Assembly (NCBI GenBank): GCA_029338735.1
Contig: JAQYAY010000012.1
Location: 1 to 64,000, forward strand
Reading direction: 5' to 3'
DNA from: Lachnospiraceae bacterium
GTDB lineage: Bacteria; Bacillota; Clostridia; Lachnospirales; Lachnospiraceae
DNA length: 64,000 bases
Positions 32,865-42,124 of the stretch are shown one piece after another. The position numbers were made by a program, and so were the translations under genes. The stretch's first letter is position 1. Each line of letters begins with the position of its first letter. Under the pieces are notes generated by a model. The model saw nothing but the letters and a program-made list of their open reading frames with translations, was not told the DNA's origin and did not search any database.

Positions 32865-34568
32865 ATGAAAAAGAAACTAATAGGGTTGCTGCTTGCTGCC
32901 TCTATGATGGCTTTGATGCTTACCGGATGTGCCAGGGAAAATGGCTCTTCTTCTGCTAAAAAGGGCAGCTACATGGAGCGGGTCAACAGCACCTATGACG
33001 CCAATGTCGTGGATGACAAGTACCGGACGACGTATGAGATTTTTGTAGGATCATTCTATGATTCCGATGGAGACGGCACCGGCGACCTGAACGGTGTCAC
33101 TGAAAAAATAGGATATATCAGGGATATGGGATTCAACGAGATCTGGCTCATGCCGATCTGCCCTTCGCCTACCTATCACAAATATGATGTGACCGATTAT
33201 ACTGCTATTGATCCCGCATACGGCACGATGGATGATTTTGAAAAGCTGGTAAAGACCTGCCACGACAATGGCATCCGGCTGATCACTGATCTGGTACTGA
33301 ACCATACTTCTACCGCGCATCCGTGGTTCAAAGAGGCCGCTCAGTATCTGAACGGTCTGGGAAAAAATGACAAGCCTTCCGCAAAGGACTGCCCGTATGT
33401 GAATTACTATAATTTTTCCAGAGAAGCAAAAGAGGGCTACGCCCAGCTGGCCGGCAGTGACTGGTACTATGAAGCCAGGTTCTGGGAAGGCATGCCCGAT
33501 CTGAATCTGGATAATGAAGCCGTGAAAGATGAGATCAAAAAGATCACAGATTTCTGGCTCAACAAAGGTGTAGACGGATTCCGTCTCGATGCCGTAACGA
33601 GCTACTATACAGGCAATGATGACAAAAATATTGCATTCCTCAAGTGGCTGAATGATGAGGTCAAAACAAAGGATCCTGATGCATATATGGTCGGCGAATG
33701 CTGGACTGACTATACGACATATGCGAGATACTACAAGAGCGGTATTGACAGCTTCTTCGATTTCAGCTTCGCCAATGACAGCGGAGCCATTGCTTCTACA
33801 GTGCGTTCAGCCAGCGGCGCAAAAGGTTTCGGTGAAATGATGGTCACAGTGCAGGATGAGATCAGGGCTAATAATAAGGATGGCATAGAAGCCCCGTTCT
33901 ACACAAACCATGATATGGCACGTTCCGCTGGCTATTATCCTGGCGATGACGGTTCCAAAGTCAAGCTGGCGACAGGAATGAACCTGATGATGAGCGGAAA
34001 CGCTTTTGTCTACTATGGCGAAGAACTCGGCATGAAGGGAAGCGGCAAAGATGAAAATAAGCGGGCTCCGATGTACTGGTCGTCTGATTCTTCTGCAAAA
34101 GGCATGACCAGGGGCCCTGATGACATGGATTCATTCGAGATGAAATTCGACTCAGAGGACAAGCAGGCAAAGGATGACACATCAATACTTAACTATGTGA
34201 AGCAGGCTGTAAAACTCAGAAATACCTTCCCGGTAATAGCACGCGGAACTGTATCAGTAATCGACGGTGCTTCTGATGACAATGTTCTTGCCATAGAAAA
34301 GAAAATGGATGACAACAGTTATGATCCGGTAGTGATAGTCTACAATGTCACCGACAAGACACAGACCGTAAAACAGTCTGCACTTCCTGACGGATTCTCA
34401 AAGCTCGGTGGAGTGCTGATCTCAGGTGCTTCAGGAAATGCCAGGAAGGGTGGAAATGACGCCACATCATCTTCCTCAGAAACTTCTGAAAAAGAAGTCG
34501 AAGTCACAATAAAAGACGGCTCCATTACAATGCCAGCACAGAGCATTGCAATTTTTACAGACAAATAA
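32865..34568 (+). CDS. GH13 family alpha-amylase-like lipoprotein
   Basis: 567 residues. A lipoprotein signal peptide ends in LMLTGC (Cys22), placing the enzyme on the outer face of the membrane. The TIM barrel has the GH13 regions: DLVLNHTS, GFRLDAVTS (nucleophile Asp), MVGECW (acid/base Glu) and FYTNHDMAR. A C-terminal beta domain ends with a Ser/Glu-rich stretch. It probably hydrolyses alpha-glucans or malto-oligosaccharides. SD TGGAGG precedes the ATG, with TATAAT upstream (weak -35). It is monocistronic with a strong terminator. Confidence 0.95.
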   Translation: MKKKLIGLLLAASMMALMLTGCARENGSSSAKKGSYMERVNSTYDANVVDDKYRTTYEIFVGSFYDSDGDGTGDLNGVTEKIGYIRDMGFNEIWLMPICPSPTYHKYDVTDYTAIDPAYGTMDDFEKLVKTCHDNGIRLITDLVLNHTSTAHPWFKEAAQYLNGLGKNDKPSAKDCPYVNYYNFSREAKEGYAQLAGSDWYYEARFWEGMPDLNLDNEAVKDEIKKITDFWLNKGVDGFRLDAVTSYYTGNDDKNIAFLKWLNDEVKTKDPDAYMVGECWTDYTTYARYYKSGIDSFFDFSFANDSGAIASTVRSASGAKGFGEMMVTVQDEIRANNKDGIEAPFYTNHDMARSAGYYPGDDGSKVKLATGMNLMMSGNAFVYYGEELGMKGSGKDENKRAPMYWSSDSSAKGMTRGPDDMDSFEMKFDSEDKQAKDDTSILNYVKQAVKLRNTFPVIARGTVSVIDGASDDNVLAIEKKMDDNSYDPVVIVYNVTDKTQTVKQSALPDGFSKLGGVLISGASGNARKGGNDATSSSSETSEKEVEVTIKDGSITMPAQSIAIFTDK

Positions 34569-34574
34569 AAATAT

Positions 34575-34602
34575 CAGCTCTCATGGAAATCCATGGGAGC
34601 TG
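34575..34602. terminator. Bidirectional terminator between GH13 and MBL genes
   Basis: Stem CAGCTCTCATGGA/TCCATGGGAGCTG, 13 bp with two-base loop. TTTT follows on the plus strand and ATATTTTTATTT on the minus strand. It serves the convergent GH13 and MBL genes. Confidence 0.85.
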
Positions 34603-34605
34603 TTT

Positions 34606-35358
34606 TCAGTCTACATTGAATATGATATTGTCCCGGTCGATATCTACTATCTTGTCCCGGAAACGTGCCACCTGCGGGCGGCGTTTAAATTTTTCAATGA
34701 TGGAATAATCCTCCCAGCAGTGCATTGGGAATATCAGGTCGCAGTCTATACGCTGCACGAAATAGTCAAGTCCGACATATGCGCCTGCACCCATTCTCGG
34801 ATCAAGCACCACAAAACCTAAATCTATATGCTTGTTCTCGAGATGCCGCATCTGTTTCTTGTATCCGCCGCCATAGATGTCCGAATACAGCGGATTCCCG
34901 TCTTCATCGACATTCCATACCGACAGATCACCGGCATGATAGATGGTGAGCCCGTCAGTCTGCACCAGAAAAGCCACTCCCGCATCATTGCTCAGAAGTG
35001 TCTTTATCTTCATATCTGCAATCTCATAATCATTAAGCGGCTTTACAAACTTTATCAGATCGCGGATCTGTGGATCATAGCCATTCCTGATCAGATAATT
35101 CTTGCTGAGCCTTATATCTTTTGAAAAAATATAATGCACGTCCCGCTCTGCTGCCCATTTCAGGACATCAGGCGAAAAGTGGTCCTTATGTGAATGTGAT
35201 GCAAACACATAAACCGGCTTCTCTGCCGAGAAAACCGGTTCCTTGCCATGAAAAATCACATCATTGTATGTACAGGCTGGAAAATAATCAAATACCAGCT
35301 GCTTTGTATCTGTCTCCACCACAAAAGAACTGTGATGTATAAATGTTACGCGAAGCAT
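34606..35358 (-). CDS. MBL-fold metallo-hydrolase
   Basis: 250 residues, cytosolic. The metal-binding motif is SHSHKDHF (HXHXDH), followed by YHAGDLSVWNV and VVLDPRMGAGAY and a late His in IFPMHCWED. It resembles UlaG-like metal-dependent hydrolases; the substrate is unknown. The start ATG overlaps the stop of the pilin gene (TAATG), so the two are coupled, an unexpected pairing. Confidence 0.88.
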   Translation of the reverse strand: MLRVTFIHHSSFVVETDTKQLVFDYFPACTYNDVIFHGKEPVFSAEKPVYVFASHSHKDHFSPDVLKWAAERDVHYIFSKDIRLSKNYLIRNGYDPQIRDLIKFVKPLNDYEIADMKIKTLLSNDAGVAFLVQTDGLTIYHAGDLSVWNVDEDGNPLYSDIYGGGYKKQMRHLENKHIDLGFVVLDPRMGAGAYVGLDYFVQRIDCDLIFPMHCWEDYSIIEKFKRRPQVARFRDKIVDIDRDNIIFNVD

Positions 35359-35861
35359 TAGTCCTCCTGACCATTAGCGCTTTCATACGTCCCGCCTGAC
35401 TGCTCTGTATATTCCTTGTATTTATCAGCATTCTCCCCGTTCTTATCACTCCATTCAGCCTGACACGAAATAGACTTGGAAGCAGGATCCTGCTCTACAT
35501 TCACTGTCCAGACAGCATCCTTCAGTGCCTTGGAGCTCCTTGTCGTATCGCCGATACTCTCCCTGACTTTTTCCTGTAGCGCATGGGGATCATCGCATTC
35601 AATTTTTCCTTTGCCATTGGTTGCAGTCCATACTACTGTCGCACCAGTTTCAGGAATGTCCTTATACACGGCCTCGTCCATAGCCGCCACACTTGTGGCT
35701 TCAAGAATTTCCGCCGCTGCGTGACAGTCGACAGCCACTCTCGACTTCTCGACATATCTCAGATACTGCGGCGCCAGAATCACTGCAAGCACTGCAATGA
35801 TCGCCATCACCACAATCAGTTCTACCAGAGTGAACCCACGGTTCCCGTTTTCCTTCCTCAT
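35358..35861 (-). CDS. Type IV pilin-like protein (prepilin)
   Basis: 167 residues with a class III prepilin signal: short basic leader, then RGFTLVELIVVMAIIAVLAV with cleavage between Gly and Phe and Glu at mature position 5. The body is hydrophilic, with two cysteines (DCHAAAEI, IECDDPH) plus a third (ISCQAEW). No prepilin peptidase or pilus ATPase is in the window, so the assembly machinery must be elsewhere. Weak SD GAGAGG. It is coupled to the MBL gene. Confidence 0.88.
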   Translation of the reverse strand: MRKENGNRGFTLVELIVVMAIIAVLAVILAPQYLRYVEKSRVAVDCHAAAEILEATSVAAMDEAVYKDIPETGATVVWTATNGKGKIECDDPHALQEKVRESIGDTTRSSKALKDAVWTVNVEQDPASKSISCQAEWSDKNGENADKYKEYTEQSGGTYESANGQED

Positions 35862-36353
35862 ATGCAGCCTCTCTTTCGCAAGGAACTTATCAGAATTATA
35901 CCATAGTGTGGGGAATGCAACAATAATTAAATAATTCTTTACATATTCAGAATATCAGCGTATCTTCGAGATCATTTGTGACTTTTGTGCCATAATGCTC
36001 TATTGTGCTAGTGGTAATCTTTCATATGTATGTTTTCACTCTGCAAAAATTTCTACACTTCTGGCATCAATTTCATGTGGTAGCAATAAAGGATTTTCGC
36101 AGTTGAACGAATTTGAAATAAAACGCATCAGCACTAATTAAATTACTTGAACCTGTTTTGATGCGAGTTTGAAAAAATAAGGTATTATGTGAGAATGTTG
36201 TAATTCAAACGTTGCAATTTTGATGCTGTTCGCACCTAGCTTAATGTATTGCGAGAATATCAGAAGAGGCAGCATCAGATTTGATGCCGCCAGATGTATT
36301 ATTATTATATAGCGAGAATTACAAAGTCCAGCAAGGCTATATTGATGCTAATT
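35862..36353. other. AT-rich intergenic region without a gene
   Basis: 492 bp between the pilin and MATE genes. No ORF with a ribosome binding site was found on either strand. The left 290 bp show no clear structure beyond two isolated GCATCA words. The right 195 bp hold the 61-bp tandem repeat listed separately. Confidence 0.6.
36157..36350. repeat. Degenerate tandem repeat, 61-62 bp period, about 3.2 copies
   Basis: Block TTTTGATGC or shorter recurs with GATGC at 36160, 36222, 36283 and 36344. Block GAGAAT (GCGAGAAT in two copies) recurs at 36191, 36253 and 36314. The gap from GATGC to GAGAAT is exactly 26 bp in all three units. The sequence between the blocks is not conserved. An extra GCATCA-GATT-TGATGC palindrome sits at the junction of units 2 and 3. 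Confidence 0.7.
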
Positions 36354-37634
36354 TTATATGGCAAAACGCCCCATAGCCAGTATCACGATCAGTGTCGTGA
36401 GTTCGGATGCTGCAAATGACAGGAACACACCTGAGAGGCCGAAGATACGGGACAGTACGAAGCCGTAGAGAGCTATCAGGATCATGCCACGAAGAAGTGA
36501 ACCTGTGACCACGATTCTCGCTCTGGCGGTTGCTGAATAGTAGGCAAGCAGGAAAATATTGATACCCGCAAATACAAATCCAAGGAAGTACTGACGCAGA
36601 CCACTGTGAGCTATTGCAAGAAGCTCAGCATTATGCTGGCTGTTGAAGATACCGATCATAGGATCTGTAGCCAGGAATCCTGCAGCAACGAACAGCGCTT
36701 CTGCAACCGCTGTAATGATGAGTCCTGAGCGAAGCACCATACTCACATCATCTTTTCTGCCCTTGCCATATGAATCACTGATCAGAGGCTGGAGTCCCTG
36801 CGATATTCCATTGAATATAGCAACCACGACAAGCGCTATATTTGCAATGACGCTGTATGCCGCCACAGCCACATTTCCTGCAATCCCGAGACAAAGATAA
36901 TTGAACACAAGAGAAGTAAATCCATTTGAAATCTCGCCTACGAATCCGCTCATACCTAGTGGCACCGCACTTTTGAGGTATGAAAATGACAGGCGGTGTC
37001 TACTGAAACCGACTGTATTCTTCTTTCCAAGGAAATGAATGAGACAGATCAGCATCGAAAGTCCCGGACAGCAGATTGTAGCCAGTGCTGCACCTGTGAA
37101 TCCCAGTCCACAGACAAACATGAAGACATAGTCAAAAACTATATTGAAAGCGCTGCCTGAGAGCTGTGCCGCCATGGCGATGCCAGGAGCCCTGTCATTG
37201 CGGCAAAAGGCTGTAAATGTGTAATTGCACATAAACGCCGGTGCAAACATCAGACATAGCCTTGCGTAGCCCTCTCCCATCTTCTGCAACGCCGCATCGG
37301 CTCCCATCAGGGCCAGCACCTGCTTAGGCACAAATATCCCAAGCAGTACGAACGGAATGCTTATAATAAGTGTCCAGCAGATAGACTGCATGAAGTACCA
37401 GCTCACGTCCTTACCGCTCGCTCTTCTGAGACTGTATATAACAGATGAGCCGATACCGATCATTGAACCAAGTGCGTACATGAGTCCGTACAGCGGCAGT
37501 GTCATATTGAGTACAGCCAGACCGTCTGCTCCGAATCCCCATGAAATAAAAAATGTGTCGGCAAGGATGTAGACCGAAAGGCCTACCATGCCGATCACAT
37601 TCAAGGACACGTACTTTGCAATTTTCTTTTTCAT
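36354..37634 (-). CDS. MATE family efflux transporter
   Basis: 426 residues with 12 predicted membrane helices, starting ISLNVIGMVGLSVYILADTFFIS-like (VSLNVIGMVGLSVYILADTFF). It includes the mid-protein repeats SGSAFNIVFDYVFMFVCGLGFTGAALAT and YSVIANIALVVVAIFNGISQGLQPLIS, typical of MATE drug/sodium antiporters. The substrate is unknown. SD GGAGGAAAGGAAG lies upstream of the ATG. It follows the tRNA-Leu gene and its terminator. Confidence 0.93.
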   Translation of the reverse strand: MKKKIAKYVSLNVIGMVGLSVYILADTFFISWGFGADGLAVLNMTLPLYGLMYALGSMIGIGSSVIYSLRRASGKDVSWYFMQSICWTLIISIPFVLLGIFVPKQVLALMGADAALQKMGEGYARLCLMFAPAFMCNYTFTAFCRNDRAPGIAMAAQLSGSAFNIVFDYVFMFVCGLGFTGAALATICCPGLSMLICLIHFLGKKNTVGFSRHRLSFSYLKSAVPLGMSGFVGEISNGFTSLVFNYLCLGIAGNVAVAAYSVIANIALVVVAIFNGISQGLQPLISDSYGKGRKDDVSMVLRSGLIITAVAEALFVAAGFLATDPMIGIFNSQHNAELLAIAHSGLRQYFLGFVFAGINIFLLAYYSATARARIVVTGSLLRGMILIALYGFVLSRIFGLSGVFLSFAASELTTLIVILAMGRFAI

Positions 37635-37728
37635 AGCGCTGCTTCCTTTCCTCCAAAAGACTGATGGTGCTGAACTTTTGTGACAGAGCCGGCGTCTCAG
37701 GAATGGGGCCCGGCAGCAGCGCTGCCAT

Positions 37729-37757
37729 CAAAAAAGTCACTCGATAAACGGGTGACT
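37729..37757 (-). terminator. Terminator of tRNA-Leu
   Basis: Minus strand stem AGTCAC/GTGACT with an 11-base loop followed by TTTTTT, 15 nt after the tRNA 3' end. Confidence 0.8.
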
Positions 37758-37771
37758 CTTTAATAATGTAA

Positions 37772-37855
37772 TGCGGAAGATGGGACTTGAACCCACACAG
37801 TATTGCTACCACAAGATCCTTAGTCTTGCTCGTCTGCCAGTTCCGACACTTCCGC
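37772..37855 (-). tRNA. tRNA-Leu, anticodon AAG
   Basis: 84 nt class II tRNA. Acceptor stem GCGGAAG/CTTCCGC with discriminator A; D arm TCG-GAACTGGCAGA-CGA; anticodon stem CAAGA/TCTTG with loop CTAAGGA, so the anticodon is AAG. Long variable arm; T arm with GGTTCAAGT. CCA is not encoded. The overlapping ORF at 37411-37857 (MRKCRNWQTSKTKDL) is the usual false translation of a tRNA-Leu. Confidence 0.93.
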
Positions 37856-37938
37856 ATCTGTTAAGTTGTTGTTGCTCTCTCGCAACGATGTATATGATAC
37901 CAAAACAGCATGTGATTGTCAAGCACTTTTTTCAACTT

Positions 37939-40497
37939 TTAAATATATTTTTTGTCGAAGTCTTCCTGACGCAGTGGTCTGTCGTACAGGAAGCCCTGGA
38001 TCATCGACACATTCATGTCTTCGAGCTTCTTCTTCTGTGGCTGACGTTCCACGCCCTCTACGACTACATTCATATTCACGGCATCAGCAAGCTGTGACAC
38101 AGAACGGATGAAAGCATCCGAGAAACTGTCCTTGTCAATATCATTGACGAAACAGCGGTCAATCTTAATCTCATCAAGAGGGAAATCCTTGATTCGTGAC
38201 AGAGACGAGTAACCTGTACCGAAATCATCAAGAGCCAGGCGCACACCCAGATCATGGATACGTGACAGGACATCCTTCATGCGGTCCATGTCATTTATTG
38301 CCATGCCCTCAGTCACTTCGAGCACTAGGTTGTCTGGATTGATACCGGTGATCCTTATCGCATTTGCGATCACGTCTACAATATCGTTCTGTAGCAGCTG
38401 TACGACTGACAGATTGACATTCACCCTGTACTCAGGATGACCATAGTCATTCCAGTAGCGGCAGTGGCGCGCGGCCTCAATGAGCACATGCTCGTCGATC
38501 GGGATAATGAGTCCCAGATACTCTGCTAAGGAAATAAACTTGTCCGGAGTCATGAAGCCGAGCTTCTTCGAATTCCATCTGACAAGTGCCTCAGCACCGC
38601 AGCATCGCGGCTCGACATTATTCCTGATATCAACAACCGGCTGATAATATACCTCAAACTCCCGGCAGTCATCAGCCACAGCCTCTCTCAATGCCTTCTC
38701 AATACCCATCCTGTCTGACGGCATCTTCGAAGAGACATCTGTAAAATACTCAGTCTTGTTCTTGCCTCTTGACTTCGCCTGATGAAGAGCATAGTCCACC
38801 CTCTGCAGCAGTATATCCTCATTATCACCGTCCTGTGGAAAATATACGATTCCCATGCAGGCAGTACAGTAATATTCATTATCATCGAGAGAAAACGGCT
38901 TTTCGAATCTGTTTTTTATATTCTCAGTAATCTGGCTGACATTTTCAAATCCGGAATATGGCACCAGAACTGCGAACTGGTCGCCGCCTATACGATAGCA
39001 CTGCGCATCCTTTTTCACAGCCTGCTGGACCGACCATGCAGCCTTTTTCAGGAATCTGTCGGCAAGCACATGACCTAGTCCGTCATTTAATGCGTTGAAA
39101 TCATCGAGATCGACGAAAATAAGAGTTCCCTGGCCTTTGCTTCTGACTGCATCATTGATGCACGTCTCGAAATCCAGGTGGAATCTGTGACGGTTGTAGA
39201 GTCCTGTCAGATCATCAAGATCAGCTGACTCCCTGATCTTCTTCTGATACTGCTTCTGCTTCGTGATATCAGTGATCGTGAATACGTCCACTTTAGAGCC
39301 ATCCCGCCACTGAGTCACATTTGTATAAACCAGGTATATGTCACCACTGCCGGCAGCCGAGAACTCCTTAGGTGCCTTCACAGCCTCTTCAGCAGAATCA
39401 CCTATCACAAATCTTCTTCTGAACAGCTCCTCATTCATAGGATCTGCAAAAATCTCATCAGCAGCTTTATTTCTGAATATCAGTTCATTCGTAGCGTCAT
39501 TGAAGATCACAACGGCAAACTGGGCCGAATCGTAAAATGCCCGCATGAAATCATCAGCACCGCGCAACAGGTCAGAATATTTCTGAGTATCCCTCTTGGC
39601 TCTGAGCAGATTCCCTGCCCTCTTCGCAAAGTCAATGTCATCACTATGCCATACATGGCCCTCGTCAAAGCTCAGAAGGCAGAGATAGCTCATTCTGCTG
39701 TCATTTTCAAGACATGTAAAAATTCCCGCTGTAATCCCATATTTCTGCATAAAATTCCTGAATCCATCAGAGATAAGTGAATCTGCAGATATGGTATATG
39801 TCTTGCCATCAAGAAATGGCAGATCATCCGGCTTTACATCGGCGAACACCTTTTTCACAGCACCGTCACTGCCTGAATATTCATTTACAGTCTCAACCTT
39901 ATTACCATCTGAAGTGATCAGCACTGCACTGTCAAAATCTATGCAGAGAGCCATCTTCTTCACAATGTCATCTGCCGCATCATGATAGCTGATATTGCCG
40001 TTCATATCATCTACCAGCATTGACAGATATCTGTAATACTTCTTCGTGCGTAAGAGCCTGTCAGCATCCTCTGCACCTTTCTGTCCCTGAGTATGGGCAT
40101 CCGATAGCTCCGACTCTGTATCACAGAACAGCCCCAGGAGGTCCTTGAAGACCTTTGTCAGAGCGTCTGCCCTCTTAGTATCATTTTTATCTACAAGAAA
40201 CAGGTACCCGCAGACCTTCCCGTCGCCACGTCTGATCGCAATTGTGCGCAGATGTATGTCATCAAAATCCCTGTCTATTACATCAGTGGCGTCATAATCA
40301 TAAAATGAACTCCTGATATCCCCTATTGTCTCCCTGTTCACCCTCTTAAAGAAAAGCTGCTCTGTATCAACATCCGTGAAATATGACAGCATCACCTTGC
40401 CATCGGTGTCTGCCATAAGCCCGGAAATTCCGGCATGCTCCAGAAGCTCCTTTATTACTTCGTTAAGTTTCTGTCTGTTTGTCTCAATTTCCGACAT
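37939..40497 (-). CDS. GGDEF-EAL cyclic-di-GMP protein with sensory N-terminus
   Basis: 852 residues, cytosolic. The N-terminal 400 residues hold at least two sensory-type domains (GAF-like around 165-300, PAS-like around 320-420). GGDEF starts at about 430 (LDDLTGLYNRHRF), but its signature is RIGGDQF, with Gln for the third acidic residue. EAL starts at about 630 with GAEALVRW; LEVTEG, ALDDFGTGYSS and KIDRCFV are intact and the later motif is VVEGVE. The phosphodiesterase is therefore probably active and the cyclase doubtful. It begins 2 nt after the HEAT-methyltransferase stop. Confidence 0.93.
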   Translation of the reverse strand: MSEIETNRQKLNEVIKELLEHAGISGLMADTDGKVMLSYFTDVDTEQLFFKRVNRETIGDIRSSFYDYDATDVIDRDFDDIHLRTIAIRRGDGKVCGYLFLVDKNDTKRADALTKVFKDLLGLFCDTESELSDAHTQGQKGAEDADRLLRTKKYYRYLSMLVDDMNGNISYHDAADDIVKKMALCIDFDSAVLITSDGNKVETVNEYSGSDGAVKKVFADVKPDDLPFLDGKTYTISADSLISDGFRNFMQKYGITAGIFTCLENDSRMSYLCLLSFDEGHVWHSDDIDFAKRAGNLLRAKRDTQKYSDLLRGADDFMRAFYDSAQFAVVIFNDATNELIFRNKAADEIFADPMNEELFRRRFVIGDSAEEAVKAPKEFSAAGSGDIYLVYTNVTQWRDGSKVDVFTITDITKQKQYQKKIRESADLDDLTGLYNRHRFHLDFETCINDAVRSKGQGTLIFVDLDDFNALNDGLGHVLADRFLKKAAWSVQQAVKKDAQCYRIGGDQFAVLVPYSGFENVSQITENIKNRFEKPFSLDDNEYYCTACMGIVYFPQDGDNEDILLQRVDYALHQAKSRGKNKTEYFTDVSSKMPSDRMGIEKALREAVADDCREFEVYYQPVVDIRNNVEPRCCGAEALVRWNSKKLGFMTPDKFISLAEYLGLIIPIDEHVLIEAARHCRYWNDYGHPEYRVNVNLSVVQLLQNDIVDVIANAIRITGINPDNLVLEVTEGMAINDMDRMKDVLSRIHDLGVRLALDDFGTGYSSLSRIKDFPLDEIKIDRCFVNDIDKDSFSDAFIRSVSQLADAVNMNVVVEGVERQPQKKKLEDMNVSMIQGFLYDRPLRQEDFDKKYI

Positions 40498-40499
40498 TT

Positions 40500-42005
40500 T
40501 TATACCCGTTCTATTACATAAATACTTCTTTTATCATCAAATGGAATCTCCTCACAGAAGGAAAGTCCACCCGATTTTCTGATCATTGCCTTTATTTCAC
40601 TGCCCCCAGTAAGGTAAAAGGCATACCCGTGCGGCTTTAGCAATTTTACTGTCGCTTTTTCCGTTTTTTCAAAAAACTCCTTTCTATCTCCCTCATCCTT
40701 ATCATACATATCCGGGAGCTCTGAGATGATCTCATCAAAAGGCTCATCGCTCTCAAATGTAAAGGCACTCCTCCTGACAAAATATATATTTTTGTCCTTG
40801 CGCATCGCATCAGCCTTTCCGGCTCTGATTGCATCCGCACTGGTATCGATTGCAAACAATACATGTGTCTTCAGATACTCATCCCTCTCGAGAAGCAGCG
40901 TACCATTTCCTGAAAAAATATCCGCTACTCTCGCATCTTCCTTCAGAAATTTTCTGACCAGATACACCATTATAGCGGCCTTGACCGGCTGCATGGATGT
41001 AGAAAGACGGTCTGCGGCATAGGCAAATCTGTCATCTGCCATTCCAAGCGGCCTTATGAAAAGCGCATATCCACCTGACTTCTTCGGATAGAAATGAAGC
41101 TCCATATCGTATGGTGCTGAATTGACAAGTCTGTCTCTGAAAAGATATAAAAACTCCGCTGTAAAGCGTTTTGCTGCGTCTGTATGATGATCCTTCTTCT
41201 CATGAACCACTATTCTGACAGAGATCTTGTCATCTGGTCTCGTGGTCCTGCGAAGAAATCTGAGGAAATCACTCTTTGAAATCTCCTCACGCATGGTATC
41301 AGGTCTGGCTTTAAATGTCCCCTGAATCCGGTACATCAGGTGACTGTACAGCCTGATATCGAGCACTCTCGGAAGATCCTCGCTCTTTATGAGAGCTCCG
41401 ATTGCCGAAAAGCCTTTATCTATTCCACGGTGCTTAAGCTCTTCCTTCAGTGGCTCATAAAAGCCCCTGACAGGGACAAGCAGTGCCCCGAAAGAATCCG
41501 GTTTGATAAATACAGCAGCCTGATGGCTGTCACCAGCATCCAGAATCTCGACAAGCTGCTTTCTCTCAGCAAGGATATGCTTCATATCTGCTTCAGGGAA
41601 TGAAGTCGTATCTATCTCTTTAAGCCTCTTCTCAAGGTATGCGGCATCGCTGTCACTCAGTATGCCTTTTCCGCCTAGCCTGATTACTGACTTCAGATAG
41701 CTCTCTCTGACAAAAAGCCTATCCTCTCTCCTGTAGGCATCCATCAGTGCTTCAAGAAGCATCACTGAATCCTTGTCTCCCAGATCAAGCGGGAGCTCGC
41801 CAATAAGGAGTGCTGCGGATTTCCTGACCTTGGCATCATCACAGTCAAGACCTCTTACAAGAGCACGTGCGCTCTCGCTGTCATCAGCTATGCTTGGGCC
41901 TATTGCCTCATCCCCCTCCCTGATGGACTTTCTAATGTCCGACAGGGTAGTTCGCAGATCCTTATTTTCTTTCAGATTCGTGATAAGTACTTCCGAATTA
42001 ATCAT
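40500..42005 (-). CDS. HEAT-repeat / THUMP-like methyltransferase fusion
   Basis: About 501 residues from ATG at 42005 (the track start at 42041 adds 12; neither has a strong SD). Residues about 30-130 look like HEAT repeats (ARALVRGLDCDDAKVRKSAALLIGELP). The middle resembles a degenerate THUMP or ferredoxin-like region. The C-terminal Rossmann methyltransferase has motif I VADIFSGNGTLLLERDEYL at about 360, and ISELPDMY where N6-adenine/RNA guanine methyltransferases have NPPY. The closest known group is the UPF0020/RlmL-type RNA methyltransferases; the target is unknown. Cotranscribed with the GGDEF-EAL gene. Confidence 0.75.
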   Translation of the reverse strand: MINSEVLITNLKENKDLRTTLSDIRKSIREGDEAIGPSIADDSESARALVRGLDCDDAKVRKSAALLIGELPLDLGDKDSVMLLEALMDAYRREDRLFVRESYLKSVIRLGGKGILSDSDAAYLEKRLKEIDTTSFPEADMKHILAERKQLVEILDAGDSHQAAVFIKPDSFGALLVPVRGFYEPLKEELKHRGIDKGFSAIGALIKSEDLPRVLDIRLYSHLMYRIQGTFKARPDTMREEISKSDFLRFLRRTTRPDDKISVRIVVHEKKDHHTDAAKRFTAEFLYLFRDRLVNSAPYDMELHFYPKKSGGYALFIRPLGMADDRFAYAADRLSTSMQPVKAAIMVYLVRKFLKEDARVADIFSGNGTLLLERDEYLKTHVLFAIDTSADAIRAGKADAMRKDKNIYFVRRSAFTFESDEPFDEIISELPDMYDKDEGDRKEFFEKTEKATVKLLKPHGYAFYLTGGSEIKAMIRKSGGLSFCEEIPFDDKRSIYVIERV

Positions 42006-42124
42006 ACGATCAATTGTAAACCTTTTAGTAAAAAAAATCACCTATTTCATGTATCAGCACATATGTTTTGGTATAATTAGACAATTTTTTGCAATCATTT
42101 TTGTGAAAACTGTCGGTTTGACTA

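Noticed and set aside
36157-36350. CRISPR array
   Set aside because: Conserved blocks are only 6-9 bp, the rest of each unit diverges, and no cas genes are present; better described as a degenerate tandem repeat.
37411-37857. 148-aa minus-strand ORF (MRKCRNWQTSKTKDL...)
   Set aside because: It runs through tRNA-Leu, its terminator and into the MATE gene in another frame; the N-terminus is the standard false translation of a tRNA-Leu.
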